Shown here piece by piece: positions 1 through 5,685 of a stretch of 11,700 bases of DNA. The notes beneath the pieces were generated by a model. The model had not been told where the DNA came from and did not search any database. It was given only the letters and a program-made list of their open reading frames with translations. How positions within the stretch are numbered: the first letter of the stretch is position 1; every line of letters begins with the position of its first letter. A program made the translations under genes and the position numbers. Origin of the DNA: an uncultured Porphyromonadaceae bacterium (GTDB taxonomy: Bacteria > Bacteroidota > Bacteroidia > Bacteroidales > Muribaculaceae); contig CAMWLX010000074.1 in NCBI GenBank assembly GCA_947175225.1, forward strand, positions 1-11,700. The letters run 5' to 3'.

Positions 1-357
1 AGCAATTACAATTGGGATACATTCACAAAAGACATGAATGGTTCGTTGGTAGACATGAAGACTTCTTACGATGAAAATGGTGTTTTCACGATGAATTCAA
101 CTATTACGACCAGCTCAGGAACCAAGTATAACTATTCTTATAAGAAAACGATAGCTTCCAAACCCAAACAAATTACACTCTTTTTCGTCAATGAGAAATC
201 TTACATCGACGGATCGTCTCTCGACACCGGAGTGGATAATGTGTATATCGACGATCCAAACTCTGACAATCGAATCTTCAACGTTTGGGGCCAGGAAGTC
301 GATGAAAACTATAAGGGTATCGTCATTAAAAATGGCAGAAAAATTATCCAAAGATAA
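1..357 (+). CDS. C-terminal part of a secreted-type Bacteroidales protein (5' end outside window)
   Basis: The reading frame is open from base 1, so the gene begins upstream; 118 codons and the stop are visible. The first ATG in view (34) is internal, not a start. The first ~85 residues are rich in Thr, Ser, Tyr and Asn with alternating hydrophobic positions (for example TMNSTITTSSG and KQITLFFVNE), which suggests a beta-sandwich or barrel. The last ~27 residues (IFNVWGQEVDE...YKGIVIKNG RKIIQR) resemble the short C-terminal tails, ending in a conserved Gly and basic residues, that close many secreted Bacteroidetes proteins and are related to type IX sorting tails. The protein is therefore probably exported, perhaps a carbohydrate-active or binding protein, but the catalytic part is not in view and no function can be named. 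The gene ends in its own strong terminator. Confidence 0.7.
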   Translation, partial: SNYNWDTFTKDMNGSLVDMKTSYDENGVFTMNSTITTSSGTKYNYSYKKTIASKPKQITLFFVNEKSYIDGSSLDTGVDNVYIDDPNSDNRIFNVWGQEVDENYKGIVIKNGRKIIQR

Positions 358-392
358 CGTCTGAAATAACACTCAAATTTTTAAGATTCTAT

Positions 393-430
393 AAACTTCA
401 ACTTTCATTTGCGAAAGTTGAAGTTTTTTA
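393..430 (+). terminator. Intrinsic terminator of the upstream secreted-protein gene
   Basis: A perfect 14-bp stem (393-406 pairing with 413-426) encloses a 6-base loop (ATTTGC) and runs directly into a T-rich tract (424-429). It begins 36 bases after the stop at 357. The opposite strand has no T-tract after the stem, so termination is expected only for the plus strand. Confidence 0.88.
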
Positions 431-439
431 TTAACTTTG
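408..439 (+). promoter_or_regulatory. Bacteroidetes-type promoter of the polyferredoxin operon
   Basis: The -33 element TTTG is at 408-411 and the -7 element TAACTTTG at 432-439, separated by 20 bases. This matches the Bacteroides sigma-ABfr consensus (TTTG, 19-21 bases, TAnnTTTG). Initiation would fall around 444, giving a leader of about 30 bases before the ATG at 474. The -33 element lies in the loop of the preceding terminator hairpin. Confidence 0.8.
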
Positions 440-473
440 CCATACCGAACTAAAAAAAGAACAAATCTCAAAT

Positions 474-2006
474 ATGGCAAACAACGATAAATCAGAACCT
501 ATAAACAAAAGAAAAAAGGCTAACAAACAAAGCACTTTGAAAATTATAAGAAGAGTACTTGCAATAGTAAGTATTCTACTTATCACTCCCATATTCCTTG
601 ACTTTACAGGAACTTGGCAGCCGCTTTTTGGCTTTATGGCAAAGATCCAGTTCCTTCCGGCACTACTTTCATTAAATGTCATTGTTATCATTAGCCTTAT
701 CCTGCTTACTTTGCTATTTGGACGCCTTTACTGCTCTATTATCTGCCCGCTTGGCATCATGCAAGATGGCTTCGGATGGCTCGGAAAGAGGGCAAAGAAA
801 AATAGATACACTTATTCAAAACCTATCAATATCCTTCGCTATACATTTCTTGCCGTCATGGTGATTGCAATTATAGCCGGAATCAATTCAATGGTGGCAT
901 TGCTTGCTCCATATAGCGCCTATGGCAGGATTGCATCAAGCATTCTTAAGCCGGTATGGATATGGGGAAACAATCTTCTCGCTTCTTGGGCAGAGCAGCA
1001 TCAAAGCTACGCATTCTATAATGTGGAATATTGGCAACATGGCTATGGAGTGTTGGTGGTAGCCTCAGTTACTCTTGTTGCCTTGGCTATCCTCGCATGG
1101 CGAAATGGCAGGACTTATTGCAACACTATCTGCCCTGTCGGAACCGTACTTGGATTCTTCTCACGCTTTTCACTCTTCCGGATTGTAATCGACAAGTCAA
1201 AGTGTGTCAACTGTAATCTCTGCTCTCGCAACTGTAAGTCTTCCTGCATTGATATTGCAAATCACAAAGTGGATTATTCACGCTGCGTGTCATGTTTTGA
1301 TTGTCTTGAAAAATGCAACAAGGGGGCTCTGACATTCAAATATGTAGGCCTGAAAAGTGAAAGGACTGATTCTGACAGCGAGAAGGTCGATGGTTCACGC
1401 CGACAGTTCCTTTCTGCTGCAGCAATTATAGGAACCACTGCGGCTTTATCAGCAGCTGACAAAACAGTGGATGGCGGACTTGCAACTATTGAAGACAAAA
1501 AGATACCGAAACGTAAGACCCGTATTGCCCCTCCGGGTGCAATCAGCCTAAGAAATCTCAACAATCACTGCACTGCCTGTCAGCTTTGCGTCTCTGCATG
1601 CCCCAACGGCGTACTCCGACCGATGACAGATATCGAAAACTTCATGCAGCCGGAATCTTCCTATGAAATTGGCTACTGCCGCCCGGAGTGTACTCGCTGT
1701 TCCGATGTCTGCCCTACCGGCGCAATACGCCCAATTGATACCGCTGACAAATCTTCAATCCAGATTGGTCATGCAGTATGGGTGAAGGCAAATTGTGTTC
1801 CTCTCACGGATGGAGTGGAATGTGGCAATTGTGCCCGACACTGTCCTACAGGAGCTATCTCAATGGTAGAAGCCGACAATGGTCTCAAGATTCCTGCAGT
1901 AAATACAGAACGCTGCATTGGTTGCGGAGCATGCGAAAATCTCTGTCCCGCTCGTCCTTTCAGCGCTATCTACGTGGAAGGACATGAGAATCATAGAATC
2001 ATTTAA
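474..2006 (+). CDS. Membrane polyferredoxin: NapH-like membrane domain fused to a Tat-type NapG-like ferredoxin domain
   Basis: 510 aa, predicted inner-membrane electron-transfer protein. After a Lys/Arg-rich N-terminus come hydrophobic segments at about 28-44, 66-84, 122-145 and 190-209. CX3CP motifs follow the second (C87-C91) and fourth (C216-C220), as in the NapH/NosR/CcoG group. Two [4Fe-4S] motifs follow (C244/247/250/254 and C271/274/277/281). A twin-arginine segment, SRRQFL at 308-313, leads into a short hydrophobic stretch (~313-327). Four further cysteine clusters then lie at C366/369/372/376, C402/406/409/413, C441/450/453/457 and C481/484/487/491, resembling the MauM/NapG arrangement. 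Inferred topology: four Sec-type helices with the first two clusters in the cytoplasm, then Tat-dependent crossing that puts the last four in the periplasm. No nitrate reductase gene is nearby, so a nap role is not supported. The partner is probably the Fe-S aldo/keto reductase 22 bases downstream. Roles for each half come from family resemblance; the physiological substrate is unknown. Confidence 0.88.
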   Translation: MANNDKSEPINKRKKANKQSTLKIIRRVLAIVSILLITPIFLDFTGTWQPLFGFMAKIQFLPALLSLNVIVIISLILLTLLFGRLYCSIICPLGIMQDGFGWLGKRAKKNRYTYSKPINILRYTFLAVMVIAIIAGINSMVALLAPYSAYGRIASSILKPVWIWGNNLLASWAEQHQSYAFYNVEYWQHGYGVLVVASVTLVALAILAWRNGRTYCNTICPVGTVLGFFSRFSLFRIVIDKSKCVNCNLCSRNCKSSCIDIANHKVDYSRCVSCFDCLEKCNKGALTFKYVGLKSERTDSDSEKVDGSRRQFLSAAAIIGTTAALSAADKTVDGGLATIEDKKIPKRKTRIAPPGAISLRNLNNHCTACQLCVSACPNGVLRPMTDIENFMQPESSYEIGYCRPECTRCSDVCPTGAIRPIDTADKSSIQIGHAVWVKANCVPLTDGVECGNCARHCPTGAISMVEADNGLKIPAVNTERCIGCGACENLCPARPFSAIYVEGHENHRII

Positions 2007-2028
2007 CAACAAAAGAAAGTATTCAGAC

Positions 2029-3414
2029 ATGAGCAATATTATCACTCGCAGGGATTTTCTAAAGAGACTGGGAATAGGCACTTCTTTGACCGGGCTTGCA
2101 TTGGCAGGATGTAAGAATGCTGAAAAAGTTGTTGAGGCCACTCCTGATTCCAAGGAGGGAGAAATGACATATCGCACAAATCCTAAGACAGGGGATAAAG
2201 TATCGATTCTTGGCTATGGATGTATGCGTTGGCCTACAAAACCGGTAGAAGGAGGCAAAGAAAATGAAGAAGAAATAGATCAGGAAATGGTCAACCGTCT
2301 TGTTGACACTGCAATAGAAAATGGAGTCAACTATTTTGATACGTCGCCGGTCTATTGCCAAGGAAAATCTGAGAAAGTCACAGGTATAGCTTTGAGCCGC
2401 CATCCCAGAGATAGCTACTATATAGCTACGAAACTCTCCAATTTCAATCCTGCCACTCAATCGCTGGAAGCATCTAAAGAAATGTATGAGAACTCTAAGA
2501 AAGAGCTTCAAACCGACTACATCGACTATATGCTTCTCCACGCCGTAGGAGGCGGAGGCTTAGAGAATCTAAACCAAAGATTTATCGATAATGGTCTACT
2601 TGATTTCCTACTTGAAGAGAGAAAAGCGGGCAGAATCAAAAATCTTGGTTTTTCATATCACGGTGACATAGAGGTTTTCGATTATCTCTTGTCAAAACAC
2701 GACGAGTATAATTGGGATTTCGTCCAGATTCAGCTTAACTATATGGACTGGAAACACACTCCGGAAGAAGAACCTTTAAGTACGAATGCCAATTATCTTT
2801 ATCGCGAGCTCGAAAAAAGAGGAATCCCAGCTGTTATCATGGAGCCACTTCTTGGAGGACGACTCTCAAAGGTGCCGGATAATATTGCCAACAGACTAAA
2901 ACAGCGCAATCCGGATGAGAGTGTTGCTTCTTGGGCATTCCGATTTGCCGGAACTCATCCTGACGTGCTCACTGTCTTGAGTGGAATGACATATATGGAG
3001 CACCTTGAAGACAATATTCACACCTATAGTCCGCTACGTCCGCTATCGGAAGATGATCTGGTATTCCTTCAGGAGACTGCCGACATTATGAAGCAATACC
3101 CTACCGTGCCTTGCAATGACTGCAAGTATTGTATGCCTTGTCCGTACGGTATCGATATTCCAGCCATTCTTCTCCATTATAATAAATGTGTCAACGAAGA
3201 TAATATTCCGACATCAAGTCAATCTCCAAAATATGCTGAGGCCAGGAGGGCATTTCTTGTCGGTTATGACCGCTCTGTGCCTAAATTGCGACAGGCCAGC
3301 CATTGCATAGGCTGCCGCCAGTGTGTCCATCATTGCCCACAGGAAATCGATATTCCAAAGGAGCTTCACAGAATCGATGATTATGTGGAAAAGCTCAAGC
3401 AACAGACCATCTGA
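2029..3414 (+). CDS. Tat-exported lipoprotein: aldo/keto reductase fused to a C-terminal dicluster ferredoxin domain
   Basis: 461 aa from the ATG at 2029. This start places a complete Tat signal at the N-terminus: RRDFL at 7-11, a hydrophobic core, then the lipobox LAGC with Cys28 as the lipidated residue. A longer frame opens at 1918 but would overlap the upstream gene by 89 bases and bury the signal. Residues ~50-335 form an AKR barrel (LGYGCMRWP near the start) with the apparent tetrad D104, Y109, K135 and H171. The C-terminal domain carries Cys motifs C362/365/368/371 and C426/429/432/436, each followed by an (I/E)IDIP-type sequence, consistent with two [4Fe-4S] clusters. Residues after the lipid Cys (KNAE) do not match known Bacteroidetes surface-export signals, so a periplasm-facing lipoprotein is likely. 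The gene follows the polyferredoxin by 22 bases, probably as one operon. AKR-ferredoxin fusions are known; the substrate here is unknown. Confidence 0.88.
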   Translation: MSNIITRRDFLKRLGIGTSLTGLALAGCKNAEKVVEATPDSKEGEMTYRTNPKTGDKVSILGYGCMRWPTKPVEGGKENEEEIDQEMVNRLVDTAIENGVNYFDTSPVYCQGKSEKVTGIALSRHPRDSYYIATKLSNFNPATQSLEASKEMYENSKKELQTDYIDYMLLHAVGGGGLENLNQRFIDNGLLDFLLEERKAGRIKNLGFSYHGDIEVFDYLLSKHDEYNWDFVQIQLNYMDWKHTPEEEPLSTNANYLYRELEKRGIPAVIMEPLLGGRLSKVPDNIANRLKQRNPDESVASWAFRFAGTHPDVLTVLSGMTYMEHLEDNIHTYSPLRPLSEDDLVFLQETADIMKQYPTVPCNDCKYCMPCPYGIDIPAILLHYNKCVNEDNIPTSSQSPKYAEARRAFLVGYDRSVPKLRQASHCIGCRQCVHHCPQEIDIPKELHRIDDYVEKLKQQTI

Positions 3415-3425
3415 GCAAATTAGAA

Positions 3426-3456
3426 TTTCATTATGTTATAAAACATATCTTTGAAA
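3426..3456 (+). terminator. Possible weak AT-rich hairpin after the redox operon
   Basis: Twelve bases after the stop at 3414, TATGTT (3432-3437) pairs with AACATA (3442-3447) around a 4-base loop. An outer TTTCA/TGAAA pairing (3426-3430 with 3452-3456) is separated from it by an asymmetric internal loop. There is no uninterrupted T-tract after it, so it may be only a weak terminator or 3'-end stabiliser. Confidence 0.35.
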
Positions 3457-3476
3457 CTAAAAATATCTCCAAAATA

Positions 3477-3508
3477 ATTGTCAATTTGATATTAATTGAT
3501 TAAATTTG
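3477..3508 (+). promoter_or_regulatory. serCp: Promoter of serC-serA
   Basis: TAAATTTG at 3501-3508 is a full match to the Bacteroidetes -7 element. The -33 candidate ATTG at 3477-3480 differs from TTTG at one base and is correctly spaced (20 bases). A perfect TTTG at 3485-3488 is too close (12 bases) to serve. Initiation is expected near 3513, leaving a leader of about 60 bases. Confidence 0.65.
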
Positions 3509-3512
3509 CAAC

Positions 3513-3536
3513 TGAGAAAGGCTAATGCCACTCTCA
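3513..3536 (+). promoter_or_regulatory. Hairpin at the 5' end of the serC-serA leader
   Basis: TGAGA (3513-3517) pairs with TCTCA (3532-3536), and GGC (3520-3522) pairs with GCC (3527-3529) around a TAAT loop, with a symmetric 2x2 internal loop between the stems. It falls at or just after the predicted transcription start. It could stabilise the transcript or regulate it; no known riboswitch is recognised. Confidence 0.4.
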
Positions 3537-3575
3537 TAGAGACAGAAAACATTCATACATCTAAAATACATAGAG

Positions 3576-4646
3576 ATGAAGAAACACAATTTCTACGCAG
3601 GCCCATCCATTTTGAGCCAGTACACAATCAAGAATACAGCGGATGCTATTATCGACTTCGCTGATATGGGTCTTTCGATCCTTGAGATATCTCACCGTAG
3701 CAAACAGTTCCAGGCTGTTGTTGATGAAGCAGTTGCTCTTGTCAAGGAACTTCTCGAAGTGCCTGAAGGATATAGCGTTCTTTTCCTCGGCGGCGGCGCA
3801 AGCCTTCAGTTTGCAATGGCTCCGATGAACTTCCTGAATACTAAGGCTGCTTATCTCGACACAGGCGTTTGGGCTTCCAAAGCTATAAAGGAAGCTAAGC
3901 TCTTCGGCGAAGTTGACGTTGTCGCTTCCGGCAAAGATTCACACTATACAGTAATTCCAACCGGTTGGACTGTTCCATCAGACGTAGACTACTTCCACTA
4001 TACATCTAACAATACTATTTACGGAACTGAAATCCGTAAAGATCCAGAAGTCAGCGTGCCGATGATCTGCGATATGAGTTCTGATATTTTCTCTCGTCCT
4101 GTCGACGTCAGCAAATACGACCTAATCTATGCAGGGGCTCAGAAGAATCTCGCTCCTTCCGGCGTGACTATCTGTATCGTTAAGGATGCAGCTCTTGACA
4201 AAGTGAGCCGTGTGATTCCTACAATGCTCAAATATAAGACTCACGTTGACAAAGGAAGTATGTTTAATACTCCTCCTGTTCTTCCTATCTTTGCGGCTCT
4301 CCAGACTCTCAAATATTACAAGAGTCTCGGTGGTATCCGCGAAATAGAGAAGATGGACATAGCAAAAGCAGAGAAACTGTATGAGGCAATTGACTCAAGC
4401 AAGATGTTTGTTGCCACTGTTCAGGATAAGGCATCGCGCTCGATCATGAACGTATGTTTCGTCATGAAACCTGAATATTCCGCCCTCGAAAAAGAATTTA
4501 TCGACTTCGCTACATCTAAGGGCATGATGGGCATCAAAGGTCACCGTGACGTTGGTGGCTTCCGCGCATCTCTCTATAATGCTCTCCCAATGGAATCTGT
4601 AGATGCACTCATCGAATGCATGCACGAGTTTGAGTCACTTCATTAA
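3576..4646 (+). CDS. serC: Phosphoserine aminotransferase
   Basis: 356 aa, full length for the family (E. coli SerC is about 362 aa). It is a PLP-dependent cytosolic enzyme that converts 3-phosphohydroxypyruvate and glutamate to phosphoserine and 2-oxoglutarate, the second step of serine synthesis; SerC enzymes often also act in pyridoxal phosphate synthesis. The N-terminus HNFYAGPSIL is the family start. GGGASLQF (72-79) is the cofactor-phosphate region. The Schiff-base lysine is K190 in AGAQKNLAPSG. The substrate-binding signature GHRDVGGFRASLYN lies at 322-335. It is followed by serA after 12 bases, and both share the promoter at 3477-3508. Nothing suggests decay. Confidence 0.97.
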   Translation: MKKHNFYAGPSILSQYTIKNTADAIIDFADMGLSILEISHRSKQFQAVVDEAVALVKELLEVPEGYSVLFLGGGASLQFAMAPMNFLNTKAAYLDTGVWASKAIKEAKLFGEVDVVASGKDSHYTVIPTGWTVPSDVDYFHYTSNNTIYGTEIRKDPEVSVPMICDMSSDIFSRPVDVSKYDLIYAGAQKNLAPSGVTICIVKDAALDKVSRVIPTMLKYKTHVDKGSMFNTPPVLPIFAALQTLKYYKSLGGIREIEKMDIAKAEKLYEAIDSSKMFVATVQDKASRSIMNVCFVMKPEYSALEKEFIDFATSKGMMGIKGHRDVGGFRASLYNALPMESVDALIECMHEFESLH

Positions 4647-4658
4647 TCACGAGAAACT

Positions 4659-5576
4659 ATGAAAGTATTAGTATTTACAGAGAAGCCTTTCGCAAAAGAT
4701 GCTGTGAAGGCTATAGCCAATACTGTCAATGCAAGCGGCAATGAGTTGAAGCTTGTTGAGATGGGAACTCGTGAAGATCTTCTCGAAGCAGTAAAAGATG
4801 TTGAAGGTCTTATCGTTAGAAGCGATAAGATCGACGATGAAGTTATGGCTGCAGCTCCTAATCTGAAAGTTATCGTACGAGCCGGGGCAGGCTATGACAA
4901 TATCGATCTTGAATCTGCTTCCAAGAGGGGCATTTGCGTGATGAACACTCCCGGACAGAATTCAAATGCTGTTGCGGAACTCGTATTTGGTATGGTTGTG
5001 ATGATGTGCCGCAACCAATACAACGGCAAGTCCGGCTCAGAATTGAAAGACAAGAATCTTGGTATTTATGCTTTCGGCCAGGTAGGAAGAAACGTTGCTC
5101 GCATTGCAAAAGGTTTTGGAATGAAGATCTCTGCTCTTGACAAATTTGTAGACGACGCAGTGATGGAAGCCGAAGGTGTACGTCCGGTTCATGATGTAGA
5201 TGCACTCTTCTCAGAGAATGATTTTGTTTCGCTTCATATTCCTGCAACGCCGGAGACAAAGAAAAGCATCGGTTACGACCTCGTGATGAAGATGCCTAAA
5301 GGTGGAGTCCTTGTGAACACAGCCCGTAAGGAAGTGATTGATGAGGACGGCCTGATCAAGGCTCTTGAAGAGCGCCCCGATCTCCGCTATGTAAGCGATA
5401 TCAAGCCTGACAAAGCTGAAGAGTTTGAACAGAAGTTTGGTGCCCGCGTCTTCTTCACTCCTAAGAAAATGGGTGCTCAGACTGCAGAAGCTAACTTCAA
5501 CGCCGGTGTAGCGGCAGCAGAGCAAGTGCTCGCCTACCTCAAAGACGGCTGGAACAAATATCAAGTCAACAAATAA
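4659..5576 (+). CDS. serA: D-3-phosphoglycerate dehydrogenase, short form with Lys at the catalytic-His position
   Basis: 305 aa. It oxidises 3-phosphoglycerate to 3-phosphohydroxypyruvate with NAD+, the first step of serine synthesis, feeding the SerC encoded 12 bases upstream. The substrate-domain signature VRAGAGYDNID is at 73-83. The nucleotide-binding turn reads AFGQVG at 138-143, so the first Gly of the usual GxGxxG is Ala. The conserved Arg is R223 (NTARKEV). Where most relatives have TPHxGG, this protein has TPKKMG, so Lys269 replaces the catalytic histidine. The equivalent of the catalytic Glu is not obvious in SDIKPDKAEE. There is no ACT or ASB regulatory domain, so serine feedback inhibition of the E. 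coli kind is not expected. These traits match type III(K) enzymes, the class described from Entamoeba histolytica and related to Bacteroidales proteins. A broader 2-hydroxyacid dehydrogenase role cannot be excluded, but pairing with serC supports SerA. Confidence 0.92.
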   Translation: MKVLVFTEKPFAKDAVKAIANTVNASGNELKLVEMGTREDLLEAVKDVEGLIVRSDKIDDEVMAAAPNLKVIVRAGAGYDNIDLESASKRGICVMNTPGQNSNAVAELVFGMVVMMCRNQYNGKSGSELKDKNLGIYAFGQVGRNVARIAKGFGMKISALDKFVDDAVMEAEGVRPVHDVDALFSENDFVSLHIPATPETKKSIGYDLVMKMPKGGVLVNTARKEVIDEDGLIKALEERPDLRYVSDIKPDKAEEFEQKFGARVFFTPKKMGAQTAEANFNAGVAAAEQVLAYLKDGWNKYQVNK

Positions 5577-5635
5577 TTTAACTATCGCAAGCGAAAGTTG
5601 AATGTTAATAATTTGATTTTGACAATATTTTATAA

Positions 5636-5668
5636 GAGGATACATCCGACAGGTGTATCCTCATTTTT
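5636..5668 (+). terminator. Terminator of serC-serA
   Basis: GAGGATACA (5636-5644) pairs perfectly with TGTATCCTC (5654-5662). The stem can be extended by a T-G wobble and a C-G pair, leaving a small loop (about 5647-5651), and ATTTTT follows (5663-5668). It lies 60 bases after the serA stop and covers the upstream in-frame GTG of the hrpB frame. Confidence 0.8.
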
Positions 5669-5685
5669 CACACATTAAGATAAGA

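Noticed and set aside
411..422. 12-base sequence GCGAAAGTTGAA repeated at 5591-5602
   Set aside because: Each copy belongs to a separate local hairpin near a gene end; a single short match at this distance is probably chance.
474..2006. Periplasmic nitrate reductase (nap) or nitrous oxide (nos) system
   Set aside because: The NapH/NapG resemblance is only to electron-transfer modules; no NapA, NapB, NosZ or NosR-type catalytic gene is present, and the neighbour is an AKR-ferredoxin.
1918..2028. Upstream extension of the Fe-S aldo/keto reductase to an ATG at 1918
   Set aside because: It would overlap the polyferredoxin coding sequence by 89 bases and push the Tat signal and lipobox into the interior; the ATG at 2029 gives a proper export signal.
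2059..2541. 160-codon minus-strand ORF within the Fe-S aldo/keto reductase
   Set aside because: It is antisense to a clearly coding frame with recognisable motifs, and its product has no family features; a shadow ORF.
3485..3488. Perfect TTTG as the -33 element for serC
   Set aside because: It is only 12 bases from the -7 box; the near-match ATTG at 3477-3480 has the correct 20-base spacing.
5580..5599. Inverted repeat just after serA (AACTATCGC/GCGAAAGTT)
   Set aside because: There is one mismatch, the loop is only two bases and no T-tract follows; the better terminator is at 5636-5668.
5211..5645. 144-codon minus-strand ORF over the serA 3' end
   Set aside because: It is antisense to conserved SerA sequence and starts inside the terminator region; no domain is recognisable.
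5653..5685. GTG start for hrpB at 5653
   Set aside because: It lies inside the stem of the serC-serA terminator and adds 11 unconserved residues; the ATG at 5686 gives normal HrpB length.
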